A stretch of DNA of 64,000 bases, from assembly GCF_001663175.1 (NCBI RefSeq), contig NZ_CP016033.1, forward strand, positions 1,240,001 to 1,304,000, written 5' to 3'. The position numbers and the translations under genes were made by a program. The stretch comes from Erythrobacter neustonensis. Its GTDB lineage: Bacteria; Pseudomonadota; Alphaproteobacteria; Sphingomonadales; Sphingomonadaceae. Shown here one piece after another: positions 9,166 through 18,916 of the stretch (its first letter is position 1; each line of letters starts with the position of its first letter). The notes beneath the pieces were generated by a model. The model saw nothing but the letters and a program-made list of their open reading frames with translations. It made no database searches and was not told the origin of the DNA.

Positions 9166-10032
9166 CTATCCGAACAACCGTCCCGCCACCGCGTCGAGCT
9201 GCGCCATCAGTGCCGGGTCGTGTTCGTCCGGCGCAGTGATCACCGCGTCGTCCAATGCGGTGTCGATGGGGGAGGGTTCGCGGCTCTCGGGGAGCGCGGC
9301 GATGAAGTTCTTGACCATCGCCCGCGCGAGCGCGCCGTTGGCCTGCATCTGGCCGACCACCTCGGCCACATCCACCGCCTCGCCTTCGCGCCAGCAGTCG
9401 TAATCGGTGACCATGCCGACCAGCGCATAGGGAAGCTCGGCCTCGCGCGCCAATTTGGCTTCGGGCATCGCGGTCATCCCGATCACGTCCGCGCCCCATT
9501 GACGGTACATCCGGCTTTCGGCGCGGGTTGAGAATTGCGGGCCTTCCATCGCCAGATAGGTCGCGCCGACCGCGACCTTGCCGCGTGCTGCCGCGACCGC
9601 GCGCGCGGCCATGTCGGACAGCCGCGGACAGACCGGATCGGCCATCGACACGTGCGTCACGAACCCGCTGGTGTAAAAGGTTGAGGGACGCGCAAAGGTG
9701 CGGTCGATGAATTGTTCGACCACGGCAAAACGCCCCGGCTCAAGCTCTTCGCGCAAGGATCCCACCGCGCTGATCGCGAGGATATCGGTGCAGCCCGCGC
9801 GCTTCAGCGCATCAATGTTGGCGCGCGAATTCAATTCGGTCGGGCTCACCGGATGCCCGCGGCCGTGGCGGGGGAGAAAGCGCACCTTCACGCCCGCGAT
9901 CGTGCCGCACAGGATCTCGTCCGAGGGATCGCCCCACGGGGTCTCCACCGCGATCCACTGCGCATCTTCCAGCCCGTCGATGGCGTAAAGCCCCGATCCG
10001 CCGATGATCCCGATGCACCACTCGCTCGCCAT
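9166..10032 (-). CDS. mtnP: S-methyl-5'-thioadenosine phosphorylase
   Basis: MtnP cleaves methylthioadenosine with phosphate to adenine and 5-methylthioribose-1-phosphate, starting methionine salvage. The 288-residue sequence shows GGSGLY near residue 12, the phosphate-binding RHGRGHPVSPTELNSR near residue 54, SAVGSLREEL, the MEGPQFSTRAESRMYRQWGA segment, and TDYDCW near residue 219. The paired Asp of TDYD distinguishes methylthioadenosine phosphorylase from purine-nucleoside phosphorylases, which have Asn at that site. No other salvage gene (mtnA, B, C or D) is nearby. Confidence 0.94.
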   Translation of the reverse strand: MASEWCIGIIGGSGLYAIDGLEDAQWIAVETPWGDPSDEILCGTIAGVKVRFLPRHGRGHPVSPTELNSRANIDALKRAGCTDILAISAVGSLREELEPGRFAVVEQFIDRTFARPSTFYTSGFVTHVSMADPVCPRLSDMAARAVAAARGKVAVGATYLAMEGPQFSTRAESRMYRQWGADVIGMTAMPEAKLAREAELPYALVGMVTDYDCWREGEAVDVAEVVGQMQANGALARAMVKNFIAALPESREPSPIDTALDDAVITAPDEHDPALMAQLDAVAGRLFG

Positions 10033-10064
10033 GCGGCCCCTGCCCTTGTTGTTTGCGCCCGGCT

Positions 10065-10769
10065 TTAGGTCAGGTCGAAGGGGGTGGGCAAGGCTTTGCG
10101 CACGATTGTTTCGGCGGTCGCATAAGGCGTTGCGATCATCGGCAGGTCGCGCATCGCGGTGAAGTGCGCGTCAAGGCCGGGCCAGCGCGCAAGCGGCATC
10201 TCGGCCACCAGCGCGATCTGCATCAGCACGCAGGCCACCGTGATATCGGCGATCGACACGGCATCGCCGGCAAAGAACGCCCGCCCGTCGAGCCGGCTTT
10301 CGAGGCAATCGAGCACCGGCGGCAGTTTCTCGGCCCAAGCCTCGCGGGCCTTGTCGAGCCCGGGAGCCTCGCCCTTGCTGATCGCGAAGAAGATCGGGCG
10401 GAAGATGCCGATACCGCCGGCCACCGCCAGCGAGGTGTCGGCGAATTCCTCGATGAACAGGGCTTCGCCCAGCGCTGCCGGGTCGTGCGGGAAGAGAGCG
10501 GGCGCAGGGTGCTTCTTCTCGATATAGCCGCAGATCGCGCTGGAATCGGGGATCGTGCCCGCGCGGCCTTCCTCGGCCACGCTGCGGTCGCGCAGCACCG
10601 GGATGCGCTTCATCGGCGAGATGTCGGTGAACCACGCGGGCGGATTGAAGACATTGACCGGCTCGACCGCGTAATCGACCCCCTTGGCGATGCACACGCC
10701 TGCGACCTTGCGCACGAAGGGCGAAATCGGGCTGCCGTAAATCACCAGATCGGGGCGGGCTTCGGTCAT
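10065..10769 (-). CDS. Glutathione S-transferase family protein
   Basis: A 234-residue cytoplasmic protein with a thioredoxin-like N-terminal domain (IYGSPISPFVRKV near residue 9, then KRIPVLRD, whose cis-Pro follows the Ile, and DSSAICGYIEKKHP for gamma-glutamyl binding) and an all-helical C-terminal domain containing the hydrophobic staple region DAVSIADITVACVL. The start is ATG at 10769, where homology begins; the open frame extends upstream but antisense to the neighbouring aldehyde dehydrogenase. It is divergent from that gene, and the 141-bp gap between them probably holds both promoters. Confidence 0.92.
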   Translation of the reverse strand: MTEARPDLVIYGSPISPFVRKVAGVCIAKGVDYAVEPVNVFNPPAWFTDISPMKRIPVLRDRSVAEEGRAGTIPDSSAICGYIEKKHPAPALFPHDPAALGEALFIEEFADTSLAVAGGIGIFRPIFFAISKGEAPGLDKAREAWAEKLPPVLDCLESRLDGRAFFAGDAVSIADITVACVLMQIALVAEMPLARWPGLDAHFTAMRDLPMIATPYATAETIVRKALPTPFDLT

Positions 10770-10910
10770 ATTGCGCAGGTCCTTGCGGTGTCGGGGAGCG
10801 GGTGGGTCACACAGCCGCGCTATCAAAGCAAGCGATTGCGTTTTGGATTGCAACGCGCCAACCTTGGGGGCGAGAGAGACGACTCCCCATTCGACGAGAG
10901 GACACGAGAG

Positions 10911-12338
10911 ATGGCCACGCAATACAAGAACCTGATCGGCGGCGAAATGGTCACGACCGACCGCTGGCTCGATGTGGTGAACCCCGCGACCGAGCAGGTG
11001 ATCGGCCAGGTGCCACATTGCGGCAAACCCGAGCTTGACCGTGCGGTTGCCGCTGCGCGCACCGCGTTCAAGACGTGGAAGAACACGCCGATCGAGGAAC
11101 GCCGCGCCGCGATTCAGGCGATGTCGGCCGCGATCAAGGCCAATGCCGATGAATTGTTCCGGCTGCTCACCAGCGAACAGGGCAAGCCCCACGATCAGGC
11201 GCGCGGCGAAATCTACGGCGCGGCGGCGATGAGCGCGGCGCAATCGACCTTGAGCCTCGATGACGAGATCAACGAGGATTCGGACACCCGCCTCAGCCGC
11301 ACCCGCCGCGTGCCGGTGGGCGTGGTTGCCGGGATCGTGCCGTGGAACTTCCCGGTGATGATGGCCGTCCAGAAGATCGCGCCTGCGATGCTCTCGGGCT
11401 GCACCATCGTCTTGAAGCCCTCGCCCTTCACCCCGCTCACCACTCTGCGGATTGCCGAACTGATCGCGGACGTGGTGCCCGCGGGCGTGGTCAACATCAT
11501 CACAGGTGAAGATGATCTGGGTCCGCTGATGACCAGCCACCCCGATATCGACAAGATCACCTTCACCGGATCGACCGCGACAGGCAAGAAGATCATGGAA
11601 GGCGCCTCAGCCGACCTCAAGCGCATCACGCTGGAGCTGGGCGGCAATGATGCCTCGATCGTGCTGCCCGATGCCGATCCGAAGAAGGTCGCCGAGCAAT
11701 TGTTCTGGTCGAGCTTCTCCAACGCCGGGCAGATCTGCGTTGCGGCCAAGCGCGTCTATATCCACGAGGACATCTATGACGAGCTTTCGGCAGCGATCGT
11801 CGAATATGCCAAGACCGTGCGCGTGGGCGATGGCAGCGAGCAGGGCACCGGGGTCGGCCCGATCCAGAACAAGAAGCAGTATGACCGCGTGCTCGAACTG
11901 ATCGAGGACGCCAAGGACAACGGCTACAAGTTTCTGCTGGGCGGCAATGTCGATCCGTCGGGCACGGGCTACTTCGTGCCGCTGACGATCATCGACAACC
12001 CGCCCGAAGACGCGCGGATCGTGGCCGAGGAACAGTTCGGCCCCGTGATGCCGCTGATGAAGTTCTCCTCGGAAGAGGAAGTGATCGCGCGCGCCAATGC
12101 CTCCGAATACGGGCTTGCGGGCGCGGTGTGGACGGGCAACCCGGAAAACGGCGTGAAGATCGCCGAGCAGCTCGAAACCGGCACGGTGTGGGTCAACGAA
12201 TACCTCCACCTTTCGCCCTTCGCGCCGTTCGGCGGGCACAAGCAGTCGGGCTTCGGTGCCGAATACGGCAAGGAAGGCCTCAAGGAATTCACCTATGCGC
12301 AGGTGATTACCGTGAAAAAGGACAACGTCCCCGCGTAA
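10911..12338 (+). CDS. NAD(P)-dependent aldehyde dehydrogenase, succinate-semialdehyde-dehydrogenase-like
   Basis: A 475-residue enzyme with the full aldehyde dehydrogenase pattern: GIVPWNFPV, KPSPFTPL (coenzyme-binding Lys), FTGSTATGKK, the general-base Glu in LELGGNDASIV, and the catalytic Cys276 in NAGQICVAAKR. The closest-looking subgroup is the succinate-semialdehyde or medium-chain aldehyde type; the substrate is inferred, not shown. The start at ATG 10911 follows a GAGAGGACACGAGAG purine stretch that serves as ribosome-binding site. A phosphotransferase-like gene begins 11 bp downstream and an acyl-CoA dehydrogenase follows, suggesting a catabolic operon. Confidence 0.9.
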   Translation: MATQYKNLIGGEMVTTDRWLDVVNPATEQVIGQVPHCGKPELDRAVAAARTAFKTWKNTPIEERRAAIQAMSAAIKANADELFRLLTSEQGKPHDQARGEIYGAAAMSAAQSTLSLDDEINEDSDTRLSRTRRVPVGVVAGIVPWNFPVMMAVQKIAPAMLSGCTIVLKPSPFTPLTTLRIAELIADVVPAGVVNIITGEDDLGPLMTSHPDIDKITFTGSTATGKKIMEGASADLKRITLELGGNDASIVLPDADPKKVAEQLFWSSFSNAGQICVAAKRVYIHEDIYDELSAAIVEYAKTVRVGDGSEQGTGVGPIQNKKQYDRVLELIEDAKDNGYKFLLGGNVDPSGTGYFVPLTIIDNPPEDARIVAEEQFGPVMPLMKFSSEEEVIARANASEYGLAGAVWTGNPENGVKIAEQLETGTVWVNEYLHLSPFAPFGGHKQSGFGAEYGKEGLKEFTYAQVITVKKDNVPA

Positions 12339-12349
12339 AGCCGGTGGCG

Positions 12350-13693
12350 ATGACCGCTGACGAATTGGGCGCCGGGCTGGCGCGGGTGTGTGCCCGCGTC
12401 GGCCTCGGCGCCCTGTCGTATCCGCCGCAGCGCCTGACGGGCGGGGCGGTGATGGAAAGCTGGCGGTTTGCCGCTGGCGGATGCGACTACGTGCTGCGCC
12501 GCGCACCGAGTGCCGCTTTCATGGAGGGGCGGCCTTACGGGCATAGCGTCGAGGCCGCGCTGATCGAGGCGGCCCGCGCCAAAGGCGTCACCGCGCCGGA
12601 AGTGGTCGCGGTGCTGGAAGAGGCGGATGGCCTCGGTTCCGGCTTCATCATGCGCGCGCTGCCGGGGACGGCTGATCCCAAGGTCATTCTGGCCTGCGAC
12701 GACCCCGAGGGCCTGCTGCGCGGCATCGCCCGTGACTTGGCCCGAATCCACCGGCTGCGGCAGGGCGATGTGCCCGAAGGCGTGCCGGTGATGGACTACC
12801 GCGCCGCGATTGCCGACCTCAAGCAGCAGTTCATGGAGGCGGGCGGGGATCGCCCGATCATCGCGCTGGGGCTCAGATGGCTTGAGGACAACTGCCCCCC
12901 CGAGGCCGAGCCCGTCCTCAACCACGGCGATTACCGGATGGGCAATCTGCTGGTCGAAGGCCCGCGCCTTACGGGCGTGCTCGATTGGGAACTCGCCCAT
13001 TTCGGCGACCGCCACGAGGACCTCGCTTTTGGCTGCATGGCGGTGTGGCGCTTTGCCCGCTACGACCGGCCCGCGCTGGGGCTGGGGAGCATCGCGGATT
13101 ACCTCGCTGCCTATGAGGCCGAGGCGAGCGTTGCTATCGATCCGCTGCGCTTCCGCTTCTGGACGATTTATCGGACGGTGTGGTGGGCACTCGGCTGCCT
13201 CAAGATGGCGGCCCAATGGCGCTCGGGCGCGGACCGGATGCTCGAACGCGTGGTGATCTCGCGCCGGACGAGCGAGCAGGAACTCGATCTGTTGCTGCTG
13301 CTGGAGGAGGATGCGCCGGAGATGGAGCGGCGGAAGTATGCTGATCCCATGCTGGAGATGCATCTCGGTTGTGGCGAGGCAACCAACGGCAATATAGCGA
13401 CCGCAATCTCTGAATGGCTGGAGACGATCAAACCCCACCTTTCGGGACATGACCGGTTCCAATTAGCGGTGGCGTGCAATGCTCTTGGAATGATTGCACG
13501 GGATGATGCGATCCGGCCCCAAGGCATTGTGGAGCGGCCCGAAGCGCAAGCCATTCTGGCTGGCAAACACACACTCGCCAGCCCGGGGTTGCTTCGTCAC
13601 CTCAGGGCGACCGCTATCGAGAAGCTGAGCGCCGACGTCCCCAAATACCCCGCACTCAGCGCTGCGCGAAAAAAATGGACCGGAGAGAACTGA
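12350..13693 (+). CDS. Phosphotransferase (APH-like kinase) fused to a DUF6285 domain
   Basis: A 447-residue protein. Residues 1 to about 310 are an aminoglycoside-phosphotransferase/choline-kinase-like domain, with the catalytic NHGDYRMGNLL near residue 188 and the metal-binding LDWELAHFGD near residue 209. The last 110 or so residues (from about MLEMHLGC) resemble DUF6285, which usually occurs as a separate small gene beside such kinases and acyl-CoA dehydrogenases. The 3' part (about 13330-13680) is less GC-rich than the 5' part. ACAD11-type proteins link this kinase fold to hydroxy-fatty-acid oxidation, so a role in acyl-CoA breakdown with the next gene is plausible. The stop overlaps the acyl-CoA dehydrogenase ATG by one base. 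Confidence 0.82.
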   Translation: MTADELGAGLARVCARVGLGALSYPPQRLTGGAVMESWRFAAGGCDYVLRRAPSAAFMEGRPYGHSVEAALIEAARAKGVTAPEVVAVLEEADGLGSGFIMRALPGTADPKVILACDDPEGLLRGIARDLARIHRLRQGDVPEGVPVMDYRAAIADLKQQFMEAGGDRPIIALGLRWLEDNCPPEAEPVLNHGDYRMGNLLVEGPRLTGVLDWELAHFGDRHEDLAFGCMAVWRFARYDRPALGLGSIADYLAAYEAEASVAIDPLRFRFWTIYRTVWWALGCLKMAAQWRSGADRMLERVVISRRTSEQELDLLLLLEEDAPEMERRKYADPMLEMHLGCGEATNGNIATAISEWLETIKPHLSGHDRFQLAVACNALGMIARDDAIRPQGIVERPEAQAILAGKHTLASPGLLRHLRATAIEKLSADVPKYPALSAARKKWTGEN

Positions 13694-14979
13694 TGGACTT
13701 CGCCATCCCCGCCGACCTTCAGGCTTACCTCGACGAACTCGACGCCTTCATCGACGCCGAGATCAAGCCTTTGGAGCAGCAGGACAACAACATCCGCTTC
13801 TTCGACCACCGCCGCGAATATGCGCGAACGGATTTCGAAGCGGGCGGCCTGCCCCGGCACGAGTGGGAGGAGCTGCTCAAGGAAGCCACGGCCCGCGCCG
13901 ACAAAGCGGGCCATTGGCGCTTTTCCGCGCCGAAGCGTTACGGCGGGAAGGACGGCAGCAACCTCTGGATGGCGGTGATCCGCGAGCATTTTGCCCGAAT
14001 GGGCCTCGGCCTCCACAATGACTTGCAGAACGAGCACTCGATCGTGGGCAACTTCCCCTTCGTCGCCATGTTCGACCAGTGGGGCACCGAGGAGCAGAAA
14101 GCCGAATTCATCACCGGAGGGTTTGAGCGCACGCGGCGCGTCGCCTTCGGCCTCACCGAACCCGACCACGGCTCGGACGCGACACACATGGAGACAGTCG
14201 CGGTGCGCGAGGCCCGTGACGGGGTGGATGGCTGGCGGATCGATGGCGAGAAGATGTGGATCACCGGGATGCACGTCGCCACCCACTGCGCGATGTTTGC
14301 GCGCACCAGCGGCAAGGCAGGGGACGCGAGCGGGATCACCTGTTTTCTCGTCCCCAATCCCACACCCGGCCTCGAAATCGAGGAGTGGATGTGGACCTTC
14401 AACATGCCCACCGACCACCCGCGCCTCAGCGTGACGAACGTCTGGGTGCCCGACAGCGCCATCCTCGGCGTCGAGGGCCGCGGCCTCGCGCTGGCGCAGA
14501 GCTTCGTCCACCAGAACCGCATCCGGCAGGCGGCGAGCAGTTGCGGCGCGGCGCTCTACTGCATTGATGAAAGCGTGAAATACGCCCGCGAGCGCAAGCC
14601 CTTCGGCGAGGAATTGGCCCGCAATCAGGCGATCCAGTTCCCGCTGGTGGAACTCGCCACGCAGGCGGAGATGCTGCGGCTCCTGATCTTCAAGACCGCG
14701 TGGGAAATGGACAACATGCCCCACGAGGCGATCGAACGGACCATCTCGGACAAGGTCTCGATGTGCAATTACTGGGCGAACCGGCTGGTGTGCGAGGCGG
14801 CGGACCGGGCGATGCAGGTCCACGGCGGCATCGGCTATTCACGCCACAAGCCGTTCGAACACATCTATCGCCACCACCGGCGGTATCGGATCACCGAGGG
14901 CAGCGAGGAGATCCAGATGCGGAAGGTGGGGGCGTACCTGTTCGGCTATCTCGGGCCGAAGCGGGGCCAGTTCGGCTAA
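13693..14979 (+). CDS. Acyl-CoA dehydrogenase family protein
   Basis: A 428-residue FAD-dependent dehydrogenase. Visible features are the substrate/FAD loop AFGLTEPDHGSDATHM near residue 152, the WITGMHVATH strand, an arginine-rich FAD-binding region (NRIRQAASSC near residue 275), and the C-terminal VHGGIGYSRHKPFEHIYRHHRRYRI segment ending in EGSEEIQMRKVG. This C-terminus matches the ACAD10/11-like subgroup. The start at 13693 (MDFAIPADLQ) overlaps the stop of the kinase gene (TGATG); the frame is open six codons further upstream but inside that gene. The partner gene and coupling suggest joint action in fatty-acid or hydroxy-acid catabolism. Confidence 0.93.
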   Translation: MDFAIPADLQAYLDELDAFIDAEIKPLEQQDNNIRFFDHRREYARTDFEAGGLPRHEWEELLKEATARADKAGHWRFSAPKRYGGKDGSNLWMAVIREHFARMGLGLHNDLQNEHSIVGNFPFVAMFDQWGTEEQKAEFITGGFERTRRVAFGLTEPDHGSDATHMETVAVREARDGVDGWRIDGEKMWITGMHVATHCAMFARTSGKAGDASGITCFLVPNPTPGLEIEEWMWTFNMPTDHPRLSVTNVWVPDSAILGVEGRGLALAQSFVHQNRIRQAASSCGAALYCIDESVKYARERKPFGEELARNQAIQFPLVELATQAEMLRLLIFKTAWEMDNMPHEAIERTISDKVSMCNYWANRLVCEAADRAMQVHGGIGYSRHKPFEHIYRHHRRYRITEGSEEIQMRKVGAYLFGYLGPKRGQFG

Positions 14980-15938
14980 CCCCGCCGCCGCCACACCCCC
15001 GCGAGCAGGCTCCCGATCACCACATGCCACACCGCCGAGATCGCGGCAGGCACGGGCGCGAGCGCGGCCTGCGCCGCATTGGCGAATTGCGCGGCAAACG
15101 CAGGCGTCTTGGCAAGCCCTGAGCCGAGGCCGGAGTTCTGCATCCCCACCTCGATCGAAATCGTCCGCGCCTCCACCTCGCCCATCCCCAGCATGCGCGC
15201 CAGCCCATAGCCGAGGCCAAAGCCCAGCGCATGCAGCAGGAAGGTCGCGAGCAAGAGCACGCCCGCGTGTTCCATGATCTGCGCCTTGGCCCCGCCGACG
15301 ATCCCGCCCACGATCAGCACCACCAGCACGATCGCCACCAGCGGCAGCACCGCATTCACCCGTGCCGCCGCGCGCGGGAACAGGCGGTTCAGGAGCGTAC
15401 CCAGCACCACCGGCACCAGCACCACGCCGATCATGCTGACGAGCAGGTTCCAGCGGTCGATCTCCACGTAAGCCCCCGCCAGCCAGCCGGTCAGCAGCGG
15501 GGTCAGCACCACCGCCGCCAATGTCGAGACCATCGTCATCGCCACCGACAGCGCCACGTGCCCGCGCGCGATATAGGTGACGATGTTCGACGCGGTCCCG
15601 CCCGGACAGCAGGCCACCAGAATAAGCCCCACCGCCAGCCCCGGTTCGAGCGACAGCGCGCGCGCGATGGCAAAGCCCGACAGCGGCATGACCAGGAACT
15701 GCAAGCCTACGCCTGCCAGCAGCGCGCGCGGCATCCGCGCAAGGCTGCGATAATCCGCGAAACTGAGCGTCAGCCCCATCGCCAGCATGATCGTGCCCAG
15801 CGCAAGGTTGAGCAATGGCTGGCCCGCAATCGCAAAGCGCCCGTCGGTCATCCAGACAAAGCCCTGCGGCCACACCCAAGCCAGCATTACGCCCGCAATC
15901 GTCAGCGCGGCGAAATTGTTGGTGATCCTTTGCAGCAC
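14976..15938 (-). CDS. Bile acid:sodium symporter family (BASS) transporter
   Basis: A 320-residue membrane protein with about ten hydrophobic helices. Family signatures include MLAMGLTLSFADY near residue 50, CCPGGTASNIVTYIARG near residue 110 (the crossing helix that binds sodium), and EVGMQNSGLG near residue 267. BASS proteins import organic anions with sodium; bacterial substrates include bile acids, pantothenate precursors and keto acids. The GTG at 15938 is chosen because it gives the family-typical short N-terminus (LQRITNNFAALT); no ATG lies nearer. Its end overlaps the convergent acyl-CoA dehydrogenase by four bases. Confidence 0.88.
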   Translation of the reverse strand: MLQRITNNFAALTIAGVMLAWVWPQGFVWMTDGRFAIAGQPLLNLALGTIMLAMGLTLSFADYRSLARMPRALLAGVGLQFLVMPLSGFAIARALSLEPGLAVGLILVACCPGGTASNIVTYIARGHVALSVAMTMVSTLAAVVLTPLLTGWLAGAYVEIDRWNLLVSMIGVVLVPVVLGTLLNRLFPRAAARVNAVLPLVAIVLVVLIVGGIVGGAKAQIMEHAGVLLLATFLLHALGFGLGYGLARMLGMGEVEARTISIEVGMQNSGLGSGLAKTPAFAAQFANAAQAALAPVPAAISAVWHVVIGSLLAGVWRRRG

Positions 15939-16016
15939 GCCGCAGCCCCTTCCTGCGATAGCCCTAGCAATATCGCGCGCTACCGCTAGTCTTGCAGCGA
16001 AACAGGGAGGGTTTTC

Positions 16017-18800
16017 ATGCGCTTTTGGGCTGCGGCATTGCTCGCATCGACGTCGGCTGTCGCCGCACAGGCCGGCGAGACGGTGCAATATGACAAGGTG
16101 CCGGCATGGGTCGTCCCCGCGACGGTCGAAAAACCCAGCCCCGGCTCCAACGCGATCCTCGTCCTGTTCGATCAGCAAGCGCGGATCGAGGCGGGGCAAT
16201 TGTGGTCCTATGTTGATACCGCAATGGCGCTCGATTCCCCCGAGGCGCTCACCCGCTTCGGCACGCTGACCGCAAGCTGGATGCCCGACAAGGGCGACCT
16301 TATCGTCCACCGGGTCGAATTGCTGCGTGATGGCAAGGTGATCGACGTGCTGGCGGGCGGCGCGAAATTTGAGGTGCTGCGGCGCGAGAAGGGGCTCGAA
16401 AACCGGCTGGTCGATGGCGCGCTCACCGCGACGATGGCGGTGCCGGGGGCAAAGATTGGCGATATCCTGCGGCTTACCGCATCGATCACCAGCAGCGATC
16501 AGGCGATGGGCGACAACGTCCAGTGGCAACAGGGCCTGATCGCCGAACCCTTCCCGCTGGCCAAGGGGCGGGTCGCGGTGTCCTGGCCCGAAAGCCTTGC
16601 CGTCACCCGCAAGCGGTTCGGCAAGGCCGCGGTGGCCGAGCCGGTGCTGAAGGACGGGTATTTCACTTGGAGCGCGAAGATGCCCGTGGCCAAGCTCGAC
16701 GAACTGCCCAATGATGCGCCTTCGCGGTTCCGGCTGGGCGAATTGATGCAGGTGTCGACCTATGCCGACTATGCCGCGGTATCGCGCAATCACGCGCCGC
16801 ATTATGCCACTGCGGGCAAGCTTGCCGCCGGCGGCGATCTGGCCGCACGCATCGCCGCAATTGCCGCTGCCAGTCCCGATCCGCTGACCCGTGCGGCCGC
16901 CGCATTGCAGACCGTGCAGGACGATATCAGCTACCTGATGAACGGGATGGACGGCGGCAATTACATCCCGCAGGCGCCCGAAGACACATGGGAGAAGCGG
17001 TTCGGCGACTGCAAGGCCAAGACGCTGCTCCTGCTCACGATGCTGCGCGAACTCGGGATCGAGGCCGAAGCCACGCTGGTGCGCACCAAGGGCGGCGATG
17101 CGCTGCCCGACCTGGCGGCGATGCCGGGCAATTTCGACCACGTGATCGTGCGCGCCAATATCGCGGGCACCAATTACTGGCTCGACGGGACGAGCTCAGG
17201 CGTGCGCCGCGACACCATCGACGAGGTGCCGCGCTTCTTTTACGCGCTGCCGCTGCGCGAGGGCGGCGCCGGGCTGATGCCGCTTGACGAGCGGTTTCAG
17301 GCCACCCCCGATCGCAGCCTCGCGCTGGCAATCGATCACCGCGCGGGGCTGCGTGTGCCCGCCCTGTTCACGCTCACCGCACAATATCGCGGCACGATGA
17401 GCGCGAAATGGCGCACGCTCACCGATCAGGGCAACGCCGACATGCGCCGCGACGCGGCCAGCGATCTGCTCGGCGATATCCTCGAAAATGCGCAGATGAC
17501 CGATCACACCGTGCGCTACGATCCCGCATCGGGTCTGGCCGAGGTGACGATGCGCGGCATCCTCGCCAGCGGCTGGGAACGCGATGGCACCGCCTACCGG
17601 TTCGATGCGCCCGCACAGGCCGCGCGCGATGTCGGCTTCGATGCCGATCGCACCCGCAGCGCATGGCGCGCGCTGCCGTTGTCCCTGCGCGGCCCGGTCT
17701 ATTACACCAGCACCGCCCAAGTGCTGCTGCCGGATGATGTCGGCGCGCTCGAACTCGAAGGCGCGGCTGCGCCCGTCACCGCGATGATCGGCGGGGTGGA
17801 ACTGGCCTCGACCGCGCGGCTCGATGGGCAGCGGCTGGTGATCGACCAGTCGATGCGTTCGCTCGACAGCGAACTGCCCGCCGACAGGATCGGGACCGCG
17901 CGGCGCGATCTCAACCGCTTCGACCGCCAGCTGCCCGTGCTGCGCGCCGGCACCGGGGTGCGGGAAAGGTGGGAATACATGGGCAAGGACCGCAAGGCTC
18001 TCGCCGCGCTCGAGGCCGCCTATGCCAAGGGGATCGCCGAGGCCAAGCCCGACGAGGCCTGGCCGCTGACCAACCGCGCCAGTTTCCGCGCCGGGATCTT
18101 CGATCATGCCGGCGCGCTGGCCGATGTCGAAGCGGCGATGGCAATCGAGGAAACCCGCGATCTCTACATCACCCGTGCCGGGCTGCGGCGCGAGCTTGGC
18201 AATCTCGATGGCGCGCTTGCCGATCTGGTCGAGGCCGAAACGCTCGAACCCGATGGTTCGACCTATTCGGACCAGATCGAAATCCTCGCGCTCCTGAACC
18301 GTGCCGGGGAAGGCACGGCGTTGGCCGAAGATTTCAGCGCGCTGACCACCGAACCGGTCGATGCGGCGATCATGATGGCGCGTGCGCTGGGCTGGCAGGG
18401 CGCCGCCGACGAGGGGATCGACGTGCTCGAAACGCTGGTCGCCAAACGGCCGGCGGACGGCGCGTTGCTGGGGGAACTGTGCTGGCAGGCGGCAATCTGG
18501 GCAAAGATCGATGAAGAGCGGCTGGCGACCTGCACCCGCGCGGTCGAGAAAAGCGAAAATTCCCCCGCGGTGCTCGACAGCCGGGCGCTGGCGCATTTCC
18601 GGATGGGCAATCTTGCCGCGGCGCTGGCGGATGCCGATGCGGCGCTGGTGGCCTCGCCCTACCAGCACGAAACGCGGTTGCTGCGCGGGGTGATCCGCAA
18701 GGCAATGGGCGATGCTGCGGGCAAGGACGACATCGCGATGGCGCTGAAGATGCGCCCCTCGCTTGCCGCGCCCTACAAGGCATGGGGGCTGGAATTGTAG
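16017..18800 (+). CDS. Secreted DUF3857 / transglutaminase-like / TPR protein
   Basis: A 927-residue protein with a cleavable signal peptide (AAALLASTSAVAAQAG, cleavage near residue 20), so periplasmic or surface located. A DUF3857 domain covers roughly residues 45-230. A transglutaminase-like core follows at about 295-400 with the triad Cys in FGDCKAKT, His in FDHVIV and Asp in YWLDGTSS. The C-terminal 280 residues contain TPR-like helical repeats rich in Ala, Asp and Leu (for example LADVEAAMAI and LADLVEAETL). This architecture is common in Sphingomonadales and Bacteroidetes and is thought to act on proteins or peptides; the substrate is unknown. Confidence 0.88.
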   Translation: MRFWAAALLASTSAVAAQAGETVQYDKVPAWVVPATVEKPSPGSNAILVLFDQQARIEAGQLWSYVDTAMALDSPEALTRFGTLTASWMPDKGDLIVHRVELLRDGKVIDVLAGGAKFEVLRREKGLENRLVDGALTATMAVPGAKIGDILRLTASITSSDQAMGDNVQWQQGLIAEPFPLAKGRVAVSWPESLAVTRKRFGKAAVAEPVLKDGYFTWSAKMPVAKLDELPNDAPSRFRLGELMQVSTYADYAAVSRNHAPHYATAGKLAAGGDLAARIAAIAAASPDPLTRAAAALQTVQDDISYLMNGMDGGNYIPQAPEDTWEKRFGDCKAKTLLLLTMLRELGIEAEATLVRTKGGDALPDLAAMPGNFDHVIVRANIAGTNYWLDGTSSGVRRDTIDEVPRFFYALPLREGGAGLMPLDERFQATPDRSLALAIDHRAGLRVPALFTLTAQYRGTMSAKWRTLTDQGNADMRRDAASDLLGDILENAQMTDHTVRYDPASGLAEVTMRGILASGWERDGTAYRFDAPAQAARDVGFDADRTRSAWRALPLSLRGPVYYTSTAQVLLPDDVGALELEGAAAPVTAMIGGVELASTARLDGQRLVIDQSMRSLDSELPADRIGTARRDLNRFDRQLPVLRAGTGVRERWEYMGKDRKALAALEAAYAKGIAEAKPDEAWPLTNRASFRAGIFDHAGALADVEAAMAIEETRDLYITRAGLRRELGNLDGALADLVEAETLEPDGSTYSDQIEILALLNRAGEGTALAEDFSALTTEPVDAAIMMARALGWQGAADEGIDVLETLVAKRPADGALLGELCWQAAIWAKIDEERLATCTRAVEKSENSPAVLDSRALAHFRMGNLAAALADADAALVASPYQHETRLLRGVIRKAMGDAAGKDDIAMALKMRPSLAAPYKAWGLEL

Positions 18801-18892
18801 GAGAGGGGCGCGCGGGGGCGGTGCTTGCGCTTGCCCCCTCCTGACCCCTGTCTGACCCCCTTCAGACCCCGGTTTGGTGCGTTTAGCGGGCG

Positions 18893-18908
18893 TGTTTCAC
18901 GTGAAACA
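18893..18908. other. parS: parS site (ParB-binding centromere), perfect 16-bp match
   Basis: TGTTTCACGTGAAACA is an exact copy of the conserved bacterial parS palindrome; with flanking G and C it extends to an 18-bp palindrome (18892-18909). It lies in the convergent gap between the DUF3857 gene and fliA, 8 bp from the fliA stop. In other bacteria ParB loads at such sites near the origin and spreads to form the segregation complex. Confidence 0.9.
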
Positions 18909-18916
18909 CTCGCGGT

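Noticed and set aside
9130..9166. TTTTTT run (minus strand) after mtnP as an intrinsic terminator
   Set aside because: The preceding bases give only a three-base-pair stem, so it is not a credible hairpin.
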